Positions 50,982 to 60,986 are shown, counted from the stretch's first letter. The stretch is 64,000 nt of DNA from Prevotellaceae bacterium (GCA_015257125.1 JABZKU010000001.1:62001-126000), one strand, 5' to 3'. Numbers and translations are program-made. Notes: generated from the letters alone by a model not told the origin.

Positions 50982-51959
50982 TTACCACGCGTAGCGGTCG
51001 AGAAATTGGCGCACGCGACGCTCGTATTCTTCGGGGTGGTCGATGTAGCTCATGGCGTGTGCCGAGTGGGGCGCGATCCACAGGGCTTTGATGCCCGGTT
51101 TGGCGGCATAGAGCGGGTGCACCATGGCGGTGGGCACAAAGGTGTCGTTGCCGCCGTGGATAAAGAGCATCGGTTTCCGGCAGCGGCGCACGGCTTCGAG
51201 TGCCGAGGCCTCGTCGAACGACCAACCGTAGCGCCATTTGCACAAGGCGGAGGTGGCGGGAATGATGGGGAAGGCCGGGAGGCCGTAGCGCACGCGGAGT
51301 TCGGAGGCAAAGATGTCGCGCACGGAGGTGTAGCCACAGTCTTCGACGAAGGCGCGCAGGTAATTGGGCTGCCCATCGGTGCCGCTGAGCATCATCGTGG
51401 TGGCTGCGCCCATGGAGACGCCGTGCACCACGAGGCGGAGGCTGTCGGGTGAGAGGCGGAAGAGGTGCGGGGCGAGCTTTGCCCAGCGGAGCACGTCGAG
51501 ACGGTCGTTCCATCCCATGCCGATGTGCGTGCCGGGCGTGCGGCCGTGGTAGCGCAGGTCGGGCAAGAGGAGGTGGGCGTTCATCGAGCGGGCATACATG
51601 CGCCCGATGTGATACATGCGTCCCGCGGCATCGCCGTAGCCGTGTACCAAGAGGGCTACTCGCCGTGTGTGCCGGGCGGAGCGCACGTAGCGGGCGTGGA
51701 GGGGCGTGCCGTCGGGGGCGATGATCGTGGTGTCGTGCAGGGCTTGGGCACGATCGAGGCTGTCGAGCCACGGTCGCAGGGCGGGAACGTAGCGAATCAT
51801 GGTGTCGCGCGCTGTGGCTTCGCGGCGATATGGGCTCGGATCGGGACAAATGGCGGTGCGGAGCATGAATTCGGCTGTGCCGTAGAGGGCTAGGAGCAGA
51901 ACGATGAGCAGACTGACGAGCAGACCGAGGAGGGAGTGGCGGTAAGGGCGGAGACGCAT
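50982..51959 (-). CDS. membrane-anchored alpha/beta hydrolase
   Basis: I start at ATG 51959 (MRLRPYRHSLLGLLVSLLIV), which gives an N-terminal signal anchor. The 325-residue protein has the HGYGD oxyanion loop, the nucleophile elbow HGVSMGA, FIHGGNDTFVP with the acid residue, and SAHAMSYIDHPEEY with the catalytic His. Close relatives are 'YqkD-like' alpha/beta hydrolases. The substrate is unknown. Confidence 0.85.
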   Translation of the reverse strand: MRLRPYRHSLLGLLVSLLIVLLLALYGTAEFMLRTAICPDPSPYRREATARDTMIRYVPALRPWLDSLDRAQALHDTTIIAPDGTPLHARYVRSARHTRRVALLVHGYGDAAGRMYHIGRMYARSMNAHLLLPDLRYHGRTPGTHIGMGWNDRLDVLRWAKLAPHLFRLSPDSLRLVVHGVSMGAATTMMLSGTDGQPNYLRAFVEDCGYTSVRDIFASELRVRYGLPAFPIIPATSALCKWRYGWSFDEASALEAVRRCRKPMLFIHGGNDTFVPTAMVHPLYAAKPGIKALWIAPHSAHAMSYIDHPEEYERRVRQFLDRYAW

Positions 51960-52012
51960 GGGCGAAGCGAGAATGCTGTGGAGGGGAAAAGGAAGGAGTG
52001 TACCTATACGTG

Positions 52013-52050
52013 AACTCCCTCTCCCGAAATTGCTTTCAAGAGAGGGAGTT
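52013..52050 (-). terminator. intrinsic terminator of the lipoprotein gene
   Basis: AACTCCCTCTC with GAGAGGGAGTT, an 11-bp perfect stem. It lies 50 nt after the stop of the minus-strand lipoprotein gene. Confidence 0.75.
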
Positions 52051-52100
52051 TTGTGTTGCTTGTGCGGCTGCGCTATTGCGCTGACCACAGGCAAAGCTGC

Positions 52101-52526
52101 TTATTTCTTCAGCTTGAGGTCGTAGTTCATGCCGGAAGCAGCGGGAGTGAGCGTGCTGTCGCCAACGAGGCTGAGCGTGCTGTCGTTCTTCTGGAGGAAG
52201 TAACGAACGTCGTCCTGAGCTACCGTGAGCTTGAAGCCCTTAGCATCCTTGCTCTGAACGGCTTCGAACTTACCGCTGAAGTTTTGCGTAGCGTTGTCCT
52301 TCGTGTTCTGTTCGCTGAGCGAGAAACCGTTCGTGCTGTCCTGAGCGAGTGCAAGACGAGTGTTGAACGTAGCGTCACCGCCGGGGAGTTCGCCTTCGAA
52401 TACGAGCGAGTCAGAGGAAGCTGCTACTGCGCTGTCGCCACCTTTGGCAGCGTCAGACGTTTGACCTTTTTGGCCGCAAGCCACCATCAGTGCGCTTGCT
52501 GCAACGAGAAAGAGAATCTTTTTCAT
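52101..52526 (-). CDS. NlpE-like lipoprotein
   Basis: A 141-residue protein with a lipoprotein signal (MKKILFLVAASALMVAC, lipidation at Cys17), a Ser/Ala/Gly-rich spacer, then FEGELPGGDATFNTRLALAQ and a final YDLKLKK strand. This matches the N-terminal barrel of NlpE/copper-resistance lipoproteins. In other bacteria NlpE senses envelope stress; here the role is inferred. Confidence 0.75.
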   Translation of the reverse strand: MKKILFLVAASALMVACGQKGQTSDAAKGGDSAVAASSDSLVFEGELPGGDATFNTRLALAQDSTNGFSLSEQNTKDNATQNFSGKFEAVQSKDAKGFKLTVAQDDVRYFLQKNDSTLSLVGDSTLTPAASGMNYDLKLKK

Positions 52527-52560
52527 GTGAATGTGATGAATGAGTTGTTTGTTTCGGGGG

Positions 52561-52590
52561 CAAAGTTATGTATTTCCCTCATGTGGCAAA
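52561..52590 (-). promoter_or_regulatory. promoter of the NlpE-like gene
   Basis: On the minus strand: TTTG (52587-52590), 18 nt, TAACTTTG (52561-52568). The spacer is a little short. The rest of 52591-52874 has no readable gene. Confidence 0.55.
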
Positions 52591-52874
52591 TAGCATGGGC
52601 GATAAAAAGATGCAAAACTCAACGTAGTTTGTCGTTTTCGGCGGTTTGATATGGCAATTTTGTAGGTTTGGGGGCAAAATCGCGCGGGCTGAGGTTGGGA
52701 TTCCCGATATTTATTCGCAATTTTGCCGAACGCCTCTTCCGAATCGCTCCCTATTTTTGCGTGCTATGCCACCTCAATTAGGACAAAACGGCCGAGTTTG
52801 GGTTCGCAGCCGCGGCAGTCGCAAGACCGAAGGGCGACGGAAGGACGAGAAACGCATATAAATCATACAGCCTT

Positions 52875-53408
52875 ATGCAAAATATCGGTGTTTTTCTCTC
52901 TTCGCACAGTGATGTGCCGGCCGCTTATCACGAAGCGGCTCGACAAGTGGGACAATGGATCGGCGAAACACGACGCACCTTGCTCTACGGAGGTTCGAGT
53001 ATGGGCCTGATGGAGGTGTTGGCGCGCGCAGCCAAGGAAGCCGGCGCCCGGGTGTTCGGCATCGTGCCGCAGTTTGTGGTGGATCGTAACCATGTGAGCG
53101 AAACGCTCGACGTGGAAATTCGCACCGCCGCGCTGAGTGACCGCAAAACGGTGATCATCGACCGCAGTGATGTGTTGGTGGCGCTGCCCGGCGGCGTCGG
53201 CACGCTCGATGAGGTCTTCACCCTGCTGGCCGGCCGCACGGCGAACGAAACCCACAAGCGGGTGATTCTCTATGATGTGGACGGTTGCTGGCAACCGCTC
53301 ATCGCATTGCTCGATCGCTTGGTAGAAGCCGGACTTTATAGCGCCGACGAGCGCCGACAGGTGGGCGTGGCCGGCAACATTGCCGAGCTTGAAATGCTCT
53401 GCCGCTGA
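52875..53408 (+). CDS. LOG-family (TIGR00730) nucleotide 5'-monophosphate phosphoribohydrolase-like protein
   Basis: A 177-residue Rossmann protein with LLYGGSSMGLMEVLARAAKE and the diagnostic ALPGGVGTLDEVFTLLAGRT (PGGxGTxxE). Plant and bacterial relatives release bases from cytokinin nucleotides or other nucleoside monophosphates. Confidence 0.9.
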   Translation: MQNIGVFLSSHSDVPAAYHEAARQVGQWIGETRRTLLYGGSSMGLMEVLARAAKEAGARVFGIVPQFVVDRNHVSETLDVEIRTAALSDRKTVIIDRSDVLVALPGGVGTLDEVFTLLAGRTANETHKRVILYDVDGCWQPLIALLDRLVEAGLYSADERRQVGVAGNIAELEMLCR

Positions 53409-53495
53409 TCGGCTGCTCACGGTTCCTATATATATAATGAGTGTCCTCTATATAATAATGAGTGCGCTCACACTTCATTTCCACTTTATCACGGC

Positions 53496-54560
53496 ATGAC
53501 GCATCCTTTTTCCCAGACGCTGCTGGATTGGTACGCCACGCACGGACGCGAGTTGCCGTGGCGAGAAACCGCTGACCCTTATCGTATTTGGATTTCGGAG
53601 ATCATTCTCCAACAGACGCGCGTGGCGCAGGGCTACGACTACTATTTGCGCTTCGTGGAGCGCTTTCCCACGGTCGAAGTGCTCGCTGCCGCAACGGAAG
53701 ACGAGGTGTTGCACCGTTGGGAAGGGCTGGGCTACTATTCGCGAGCGCGCAATCTGCACGCAGCGGCACAACAAATAGTGGCGCAGGGCGAATTTCCACG
53801 CGATTATGCCGGCGTGCGGGCACTCAAAGGGGTGGGCGACTATACGGCTGCGGCCATCTGTTCGTTTGCCTACGGCCTGCCCACGGCGGTGGTGGATGGG
53901 AATGTCTATCGCGTGTTGGCACGTTATTTTGCCATCGACACGCCCATCGATGTGGCCGCCGGCAAGAAAGAGTTTGCTCAACTGGCCGATTCGCTGATGG
54001 TGCCCGCGCGTGCGGCGGACTATAACCAGGCGATCATGGATTTCGGGGCGGTACAGTGCACGCCGCGGGCACCACGCTGTTTAATTTGTCCGTTGGTAGA
54101 AACGTGTGCCGCCCGACAGACGGGGCAGGTGGAGGACTATCCCGTGAAGAGCAAGAAGGTGGCCGTCACGCACCGTTATTTTACTTACATTCTGCTCGTC
54201 GACACTTCGGCGGAGGAGCCGGCATTGCTCATACGGCGCCGACCTTCGGGCGATATTTGGCAGGGATTGTACGAACCGCTGCTCATCGAAACGCCCTCAC
54301 CGATAACGGTCGAAGAGGTGGAGGCACATCCGGATTGGAAGGCCTGTGGGGTGGGCAAAGCGCCGTTCGAGATGTTGGTGCGCGATCTCAAACACGAACT
54401 CACACACCGGCGCTTGCATGTCGATGCCTATGTGGTGCGCGCCGCTGTGCCGCCGGCAGCCGATTGGTTGCGGGTGCCGCTCACTGCATTGGCGGACTAT
54501 GCTTTCCCAAAAGTGGTGAACCTCCTATGCGAACGCGCCTTCACTCCGTCGTCGGAATGA
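53496..54560 (+). CDS. mutY: A/G-specific adenine glycosylase
   Basis: A 354-residue enzyme: HhH motif ALKGVGDYTAAAICSFAYGL with the catalytic Asp in VVDGNVYRV, the iron-sulfur cluster cysteines in CTPRAPRCLICPLVETC, and a C-terminal NUDIX-like domain. It removes adenine opposite 8-oxoguanine. The stop codon lies inside the right arm of its terminator. Confidence 0.95.
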   Translation: MTHPFSQTLLDWYATHGRELPWRETADPYRIWISEIILQQTRVAQGYDYYLRFVERFPTVEVLAAATEDEVLHRWEGLGYYSRARNLHAAAQQIVAQGEFPRDYAGVRALKGVGDYTAAAICSFAYGLPTAVVDGNVYRVLARYFAIDTPIDVAAGKKEFAQLADSLMVPARAADYNQAIMDFGAVQCTPRAPRCLICPLVETCAARQTGQVEDYPVKSKKVAVTHRYFTYILLVDTSAEEPALLIRRRPSGDIWQGLYEPLLIETPSPITVEEVEAHPDWKACGVGKAPFEMLVRDLKHELTHRRLHVDAYVVRAAVPPAADWLRVPLTALADYAFPKVVNLLCERAFTPSSE

Positions 54561-54568
54561 AGGCGCGT
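54533..54568 (+). terminator. terminator overlapping the mutY end
   Basis: ACGCGCCTTCA with TGAAGGCGCGT, an 11-bp perfect stem followed by GGTTTTTT. The left arm is inside the last mutY codons, so a translating ribosome could affect folding. Confidence 0.75.
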
Positions 54569-54595
54569 GGTTTTTTCTTGAAGAGAGAGGAACAC

Positions 54596-55156
54596 TTAGG
54601 CCTGCATGCGCAGATAGGTTTGCCCGAAAGCGGTGACGGCTCCGCTCTCGCGGAAGCCGCCGGCCTCGTAGAGTCGGCGCGCAGCGGGGTTGTCGGGATC
54701 GACCAACAGGGTGGGGCGCAGTCCGAGTTGTGCGGCTTGCGCCACGGCTTGGGCAAGGAGGGCGGCGCCCACGCCTTTTCCGCGCTGCGACGGGGTGACG
54801 GCGAGCGAATCGATGTAGTATTCGCCGGCCACGGCCTCATCTTCCATACTGTCGACGTCCATTCCGGCAAAGGCCGGCAGAAGGGCGAAGGTGCGCGTGC
54901 GGAGGGGGTGATAGTTGGCGCCGTCGTAGGCCAAAATGAGGCCAACGGGCTCACCGCCAATCTTGGCCAAAAGGGCGTGTTTGTAGCTGTAGAGCACGTC
55001 GTCGCGGCGACATACGGCCGTGAGTTCGTCCCATGATTGGCGTTGTTCGGCATTGAGCGGCTCGTCGTACATGTGCCAATGCAAGGCTTCGAGCACATGG
55101 CGCGCCACAAAGCGCGCATCGTCGGCAGTGGCCGGGGAGAAAACAAGTGGTTGCAT
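54596..55156 (-). CDS. GNAT family N-acetyltransferase
   Basis: A 186-residue protein with the acetyl-CoA signature IDSLAVTPSQRGKGVGAALL (R-x-x-G-x-G/A) and a final strand ESGAVTAFGQTYLRM. The acceptor cannot be predicted. It is convergent with mutY. Confidence 0.85.
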   Translation of the reverse strand: MQPLVFSPATADDARFVARHVLEALHWHMYDEPLNAEQRQSWDELTAVCRRDDVLYSYKHALLAKIGGEPVGLILAYDGANYHPLRTRTFALLPAFAGMDVDSMEDEAVAGEYYIDSLAVTPSQRGKGVGAALLAQAVAQAAQLGLRPTLLVDPDNPAARRLYEAGGFRESGAVTAFGQTYLRMQA

Positions 55157-55344
55157 CGTGAAATATTATTTCTTGTGGCGAAGTTACACGAAAGCTTCCC
55201 ACCTGCCAAGGGAAACGCGGACAATCGCTGCCTTTTCCAGCCCACAAGGGTAAAAAAGTCCGCAGTTAAAGCGAAAAACAAGACGATGGAAAGCCGAAAA
55301 AACTTAATAACGTGCCGAAATCTCCAAAAAACTTAGATTGTCGC

Positions 55345-55375
55345 TTGCGATATATGACGCTTTTTTCTACCTTTG
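55345..55375 (+). promoter_or_regulatory. promoter of the peroxidase/regulator genes
   Basis: TTG (55345-55347), 20 nt, then TACCTTTG (55368-55375). Predicted start near 55381, leaving a leader of about 165 nt. I see no clear operator palindrome there. Confidence 0.7.
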
Positions 55376-55545
55376 CAAACAGATAACCGAACCTCGGTGC
55401 TGAACAGCCCTCTTTCGGACACATAGACAACAAAATAAATTCTCAAAACGCGCAACGTATGGCAATGGTTTCCAACTGTCAGCTCCCGCCTCAAGAGGTG
55501 TCGACGCTAAACCTAAGCCGTCACTTTGCCAAAAAGCGACAAACT

Positions 55546-56094
55546 ATGGCTACCGTATACGATTTCAAACTCAACGATAAAAAGGGTAACGAAGTAAGCC
55601 TTTCCGACTATAAGGGCAAAGTTCTCCTCATTGTGAACACGGCTACCGAGTGTGGTTTCACTCCTCAATATGACGAACTCGAAGCGCTCTACAAGGCGCA
55701 TCGCGCTCAGGGACTCGAGATTCTCGACATTCCCTGCAATCAGTTCGGCGGTCAAGCTCCCGGTACGGATGAGGAGATTCATGAATTCTGCACGATGAAG
55801 TTTGGCGTGGAATTCCCCCAATTCAAAAAGGCTGAGGTCAACGGCGAAGGCGAATTGCCCCTCTACACCTTCCTCAAGCAGCAGAAAGGTTTCGCCGGTT
55901 TCGATGCCGCTCACAAGTTGACGCCCATTCTTGAAGGTATGCTCGACAAGGCCAATCCCGATTGGCGCAAGAGCAACGACATCAAGTGGAACTTTACTAA
56001 ATTCCTCGTGGATCGTGAAGGAAACGTGGTGGCTCGCTTCGAACCCACGCACGACATTAAAGACATAGAACAGCAAATTGAGCAGCTCTTCTAA
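55546..56094 (+). CDS. glutathione peroxidase-like thiol peroxidase
   Basis: I start at ATG 55546 (MATVYDFKLNDKKGNEVSLS). The 182-residue protein has the peroxidatic Cys (not selenocysteine) in VNTATECGFTPQY, the Gln in CNQFGGQAPG, and the Trp in WNFTKFLVDREG. Most bacterial members use thioredoxin, not glutathione. The gene is followed by an OhrR-type regulator, consistent with peroxide control. Confidence 0.92.
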   Translation: MATVYDFKLNDKKGNEVSLSDYKGKVLLIVNTATECGFTPQYDELEALYKAHRAQGLEILDIPCNQFGGQAPGTDEEIHEFCTMKFGVEFPQFKKAEVNGEGELPLYTFLKQQKGFAGFDAAHKLTPILEGMLDKANPDWRKSNDIKWNFTKFLVDREGNVVARFEPTHDIKDIEQQIEQLF

Positions 56095-56192
56095 GCTGAC
56101 TATCAAACACTAAACTCCTATCGTATGACCGACCGGCGGTGCGTGATGCATTGCCTGTCGGTTGTATGCGCTTAGGCTAAAAACAGACGAAC

Positions 56193-56648
56193 ATGGACTA
56201 CGAAAAATTGAAACTCGACAAGCAGCTTTGCTTTCGGCTCTACGCCGCAAGCCGCCTCATCACGCAAGCTTATCGTCCGTATTTGGACAAGTTGGGCGTG
56301 ACCTATCCGCAATATCTGGTGCTGATGGTGCTTTGGGAAACGGATGAGCTGCCGGTCAACGACATTGCTAAGCGCTTGGCATTGGAAACCAACACGGTGA
56401 CGCCCCTTATTCAGCGAATGGAACGCGAGGGCATCGTCAATCGTACGAAAGGTAAGGTGGATACGCGCCAAACCATCGTGAGCCTGACGGCACACGGTAA
56501 GGAATTGCGCGAACAGTCGGTGGGCATCCCCGATTGTATGCTTGATATCCTTTGTGGGCACGGAGTTCAAGAGTCATCCATCTCGGAAATCCTCCCCCTG
56601 CTCGACGAACTCATCGACAGTCTCAAGAAGCGCGAAAAAGCAAACTAA
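56193..56648 (+). CDS. OhrR-type MarR-family regulator
   Basis: A 151-residue winged-helix protein. The N-terminus KLDKQLCFRLYAASRLITQA carries the Cys13 that senses organic peroxide in the OhrR group, followed by YPQYLVLMVLWETDELPVND, the recognition helix ALETNTVTPLIQRMEREGIV and the wing TKGKVDTRQTIVSLT. It would derepress its targets when the Cys is oxidised. The adjacent peroxidase gene is the likely target. Confidence 0.88.
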   Translation: MDYEKLKLDKQLCFRLYAASRLITQAYRPYLDKLGVTYPQYLVLMVLWETDELPVNDIAKRLALETNTVTPLIQRMEREGIVNRTKGKVDTRQTIVSLTAHGKELREQSVGIPDCMLDILCGHGVQESSISEILPLLDELIDSLKKREKAN

Positions 56649-56945
56649 GGTTTGCTTCTTTTTTGCGATGGATCTGCCGGCCCCTTGGCCGAAGGCGATC
56701 TCCCTGCGCGACACGCTGAGTGCCGCGCAGTGCTTTTTTTGCCGTGGCGAGCGGCCGCGCTTGCGAACGGAGGAACTCCTTATTATAAGGTGTGGCACCG
56801 GAAAAAGAATCGGGCGCGATGCCTTTACCGTTTGTGCTCGGCTTTTTTCGATGTGACGAAAAAAAATCAAGACGCGGAGGGCGTAGAATCAAAAGTTGTT
56901 TATAACTTTGCGAGAGGAACTCACCTTTATTTATGTCTATCCCCC

Positions 56946-59135
56946 ATGACGACTGAAATAAATCTGCGCGAGCCACTCAAAGAATACTTTGGTTTTGAGT
57001 GCTTCAAAGACAATCAGGAAGCCATCATCCGCACACTGCTTTCCGGGCAGGATGTGTTCGTGCTGATGCCCACAGGCGGTGGCAAGTCACTTTGCTACCA
57101 ACTGCCTGCACTGCTCATGGAGGGGGTGGCTATCGTGGTCTCGCCGTTGATTGCCTTGATGAAAAATCAGGTCGACGCGATGAGGCAGACGGGTGAAGAC
57201 AACCGTGTGGCGCATTTCATCAATTCGTCGTTGCCCAAAGCCACGATCGAAGCGGTGAAAGCCGACATTCTAAACGGACACACTAAACTACTCTATGTGG
57301 CCCCCGAGCAATTGACCAAGGAGGACAATATCGCTTTTCTCCAATCGGTCAAAATCTCGTTCTATGCCATCGACGAAGCGCACTGTATCTCCGAGTGGGG
57401 GCATGATTTTCGACCCGAATATCGGAAGATCCGCCCGCTCATCAACAAAATCAGTCCCGCCCCTGTGATTGCACTCACGGCGACGGCGACGGCAAAAGTG
57501 CGCACCGACATCAAGAAAAGTCTCGGCATGCCCGATGCCGTGGAGTTCAAAAGCTCGTTCAACCGCCCGAATCTTTATTACGAAGTACGTCCCAAAAGCG
57601 AGAAAGTCGACTATGACGTGATTCGTTTCATCAAGAGCCGTCCGGGTGTGAGCGGCATTATCTATTGTCTTTCGCGCAAGCGCGTGGAAGAACTCACCCG
57701 CATTTTGCTCGCCAATGATATCAAGGCCAGTGCTTATCACGCCGGTCTGGATGCACAAGTGCGCTCCGACACACAAGATGCGTTCTTGAAAGAAAATATT
57801 GACGTGATCGTGGCTACCATTGCCTTTGGCATGGGGATTGACAAGCCCGACGTTAGATTCGTGATACATTACGATATCCCCAAAAGTCTCGAAGGCTATT
57901 ACCAAGAGACGGGACGCGCCGGACGAGACGGCGGTGAAGGCTTGTGCGTTGCGTTCTATTCGCACAAAGACTTGCAGAAGCTCGAAAAGTTCATGGAAGG
58001 TAAACCCGTGAGCGAGCAGGACATCGGTCGCCAACTACTCAAGGAGACCGCTGCCTATGCCGAGTCGGCTGTATGCCGTCGGAGGCTCTTGCTGCACTAT
58101 TTCGGAGAGCAGTATGAGCCGGACAATTGTGGCAACTGTGACAACTGTAAAAACCCAAAGAAACAAGTGGAAGGAAAAGATCACTTATGCAAGGTCATCG
58201 AGACTGTTCTCGAAACGAAAGAGAACTTCCGCGATGACTATATTAAAGACGTATTGATGGGTAACGCCACCGATGAGGTGGTGGCTCATCATCATGATGA
58301 ATTGGAATGCTTCGGCATCGCCGAAGATGTGGAAGACGACCGCGTGTGGAACGCCGTCATTAAACAAGCGCTCATTGCCAACTATCTCAGTAAAGATGTG
58401 GACAATTATGGCGTATTGAAGGTTACTCCTGCAGGAAAAAAGTTTTTCAAGAAGCCTGAAAGCTTCCCTGTGGTCGAAGATAATGATTTCGACGACGAAG
58501 CCATCGCCGGTGCTGCTTTGCAACAGAGCGGAGCCGCCGCGGCACTTGACCCGCAGTTGTATCGCCACCTCAAAGATCTTCGCAAAAACATGGCGAAGGA
58601 GTTGGACGTTCCGCCTTATGTGATCTTTCAAGATACTTCGCTCGAAGCCATGGCATCGACTTATCCGCAAACCGTCGAGGAATTGCAAAATATCCCCGGA
58701 GTCGGATCCGGAAAGGCGAAACGCTACGGTACCCGTTTCTGTGAACTCATCCGGCGCCACTGCGAGGACAATGAGATTGAGCGTCCCGAAGAGTTCCGCT
58801 TCCGCACGGTACCTAAAAAATCGCAACTCAAAGTAGATATTATCCGCGCGATTGACCGCAAAATTCCCCTCGACGAATTGGCCAAGTCCAAAGGACTCGA
58901 TTTTGCAGACTTGCTCGATCATATTGACGCCATTGTCTACAGCGGAACAAAGATCAACATCGACTACTTCTTGGACGATATCATGGACGAAGACAGCATC
59001 GCCGACATCTTCGACTATTTCCGCGAGAGCGATACGGACTGTCTCGACAGTGCTTACGACGAACTCGGCGATGATTATACAGAAGACGAGATTCGCTTGG
59101 TGCGGATCAAGTTCCTCTCCGAAATGGCCAACTAA
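56946..59135 (+). CDS. recQ: ATP-dependent DNA helicase RecQ
   Basis: I start at ATG 56946 (MTTEINLREPLKEYFGFECF). The 729-residue protein has Walker A MPTGGGKSLCYQLP, the DEAH box in FYAIDEAHCISEWGHDFRPE, ALTATATAKV, QETGRAGRDG, a zinc-binding CGNCDNCKNP, and a C-terminal HRDC domain (DLRKNMAKELDVPPYVIFQD). It is 3'-5' helicase for repair and recombination. TAACTTTG (56903-56910) is a likely -7 box. Confidence 0.95.
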   Translation: MTTEINLREPLKEYFGFECFKDNQEAIIRTLLSGQDVFVLMPTGGGKSLCYQLPALLMEGVAIVVSPLIALMKNQVDAMRQTGEDNRVAHFINSSLPKATIEAVKADILNGHTKLLYVAPEQLTKEDNIAFLQSVKISFYAIDEAHCISEWGHDFRPEYRKIRPLINKISPAPVIALTATATAKVRTDIKKSLGMPDAVEFKSSFNRPNLYYEVRPKSEKVDYDVIRFIKSRPGVSGIIYCLSRKRVEELTRILLANDIKASAYHAGLDAQVRSDTQDAFLKENIDVIVATIAFGMGIDKPDVRFVIHYDIPKSLEGYYQETGRAGRDGGEGLCVAFYSHKDLQKLEKFMEGKPVSEQDIGRQLLKETAAYAESAVCRRRLLLHYFGEQYEPDNCGNCDNCKNPKKQVEGKDHLCKVIETVLETKENFRDDYIKDVLMGNATDEVVAHHHDELECFGIAEDVEDDRVWNAVIKQALIANYLSKDVDNYGVLKVTPAGKKFFKKPESFPVVEDNDFDDEAIAGAALQQSGAAAALDPQLYRHLKDLRKNMAKELDVPPYVIFQDTSLEAMASTYPQTVEELQNIPGVGSGKAKRYGTRFCELIRRHCEDNEIERPEEFRFRTVPKKSQLKVDIIRAIDRKIPLDELAKSKGLDFADLLDHIDAIVYSGTKINIDYFLDDIMDEDSIADIFDYFRESDTDCLDSAYDELGDDYTEDEIRLVRIKFLSEMAN

Positions 59136-59150
59136 CAACCCTTACCCAAT

Positions 59151-60890
59151 ATGTCCACCACTCCCGAAGAAATTCAAGACAAAAAGGAAACGCTCAACTT
59201 TATCGAGCAAATCGTGAAAGATGATCTCGCCGCCGGTAAGAACGGCGGGCGCCTTCAAACGCGTTTCCCGCCGGAACCCAACGGCTACCTGCACATCGGA
59301 CACGCCAAAGCCATCGCTCTGGACTTCGGAGTGGCGCAAAAGTTTGGCGGCGTCTGCAACCTCCGCATGGACGATACCAATCCGCAGAAGGAAGACCACG
59401 AATATGTGGAAGCCATCAAGCGAGATATTGAGTGGCTGGGCTATCATTGGGGAAAAATCCTCTATGCCTCCGACTACTTTGAGGATCTTTGGGAGTTTGC
59501 TGTGGCCTTGATCAAACAAGGTCGCGCCTATGTCGACGAACAAAGCAGCGAGGAGATCGCGGCACAGAAGGGCACGCCCACACGTCCCGGAACGCCCAGC
59601 CCATACCGCGACCGTCCGGTGGAAGAATCCTTGCGCCTGTTCGAAGAAATGAACAGTGGACGCATTGAGCCCGGCAAAATGGTGTTGCGCGCCAAGATTG
59701 ATATGGCCAGCGACAACATGCACTTCCGCGATCCCATTATGTACCGCGTGCTCAACCTGCCTCACATTCGCACCGGCAACAAGTGGAACGCCTATCCCAT
59801 GTATGACTTCACACACGGGCAGAGCGACTATCTCGAAGGTGTGACGCACTCCATTTGTACCCTCGAATTTGTTCCCCACCGTCCGCTTTATGACCTCTTT
59901 GTAGACTGGTATAAGGAAACGCGTGGAGAGGATCTTTCGGATAATCGTCCGCGTCAGTTTGAGTTCAACAAACTCAATCTCAACTACACGCTGATGTCTA
60001 AGCGAAATCTCCTGATTTTGACGAAAGAAGGTGTGGTCAACGGATGGGATGATCCCCGTATGCCGACCATTTGTGGCATTCGTCGTCGCGGTTACAGTCC
60101 CGAAAGCATTCGCAAGTTCATCGATAAGATCGGTTACACCACCTTCGATGCACTCAACGATGTGAAGTTGCTCGAAAGCGCAGTGCGTGCCGACCTCAAC
60201 GAACGTGCTACCCGTGTTTCGGCTGTCCTCGATCCGGTGAAACTCGTCATCACGAACTATCCCGAAGGACAGGTTGAAGAACTCGAAGTGGTGAACAACC
60301 CCGAACGTCCCGAGGAAGGAACGCACACCATTGAGTTCAGCCGCGAATTGTGGATCGAGCGTGCCGACTTCAAAGAAGAAGCCGATAAGAAGTTCTTCCG
60401 CATGACGCCGGACAAGGAGACGCGTCTCAAAGGCGCCTACATTGTCAACTGCACCGGTTTCAAGAAGAACGAAGAAACCGGTCTCGTTGAAGAAATCTAC
60501 TGCACCTACGATCCCACCTCCAAGGCCGGTACCGAAGGCGCCAACCGCAAGGTCAAAGGCACGATCCACTGGGTAAGCTGCGATCACTGCCTGCCCGCCG
60601 AGGTGCGCAACTACGCTTGTCTGTGGACTTGTGAGAATCCGCGCGACGCGATTAAGCAATATGAAGACGAACACGGCGTGCGCGGTATCGATGCCATGCG
60701 CCCCTTCCTCAATCCCGATAGCATTCGCATCAACCGTAATGCCTATGTGGAAAAATATGTGCAGACCCTTCAGCCGCTCCACTATTTACAGTTCACGCGT
60801 ACGGGCTATTACAATATAGACCCCGATTCCACGCCCGAACATTTGATCTTCAACAGCACCGTTTCGCTCAAAGAAGACAAACACAAATAA
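59151..60890 (+). CDS. glnS: glutaminyl-tRNA synthetase
   Basis: A 579-residue class I synthetase: TRFPPEPNGYLHIGHAKAIA (HIGH), VCNLRMDDTNPQKEDHEYVE, and MSKRNLLIL as the KMSKS equivalent, then the two beta-barrel anticodon domains. The start FIEQIVKDDLAAGKNGG agrees with GlnRS rather than GluRS. It follows recQ by 15 nt. Confidence 0.95.
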   Translation: MSTTPEEIQDKKETLNFIEQIVKDDLAAGKNGGRLQTRFPPEPNGYLHIGHAKAIALDFGVAQKFGGVCNLRMDDTNPQKEDHEYVEAIKRDIEWLGYHWGKILYASDYFEDLWEFAVALIKQGRAYVDEQSSEEIAAQKGTPTRPGTPSPYRDRPVEESLRLFEEMNSGRIEPGKMVLRAKIDMASDNMHFRDPIMYRVLNLPHIRTGNKWNAYPMYDFTHGQSDYLEGVTHSICTLEFVPHRPLYDLFVDWYKETRGEDLSDNRPRQFEFNKLNLNYTLMSKRNLLILTKEGVVNGWDDPRMPTICGIRRRGYSPESIRKFIDKIGYTTFDALNDVKLLESAVRADLNERATRVSAVLDPVKLVITNYPEGQVEELEVVNNPERPEEGTHTIEFSRELWIERADFKEEADKKFFRMTPDKETRLKGAYIVNCTGFKKNEETGLVEEIYCTYDPTSKAGTEGANRKVKGTIHWVSCDHCLPAEVRNYACLWTCENPRDAIKQYEDEHGVRGIDAMRPFLNPDSIRINRNAYVEKYVQTLQPLHYLQFTRTGYYNIDPDSTPEHLIFNSTVSLKEDKHK

Positions 60891-60986
60891 AAGTTTCGCG
60901 CACGTCCCTATTGTTGCAACCGCGCCACCCATTTTGTGCGGGGCGGCCACAGTTTTCGCAGCAACGCGCGCACAATTTGCCCACCT

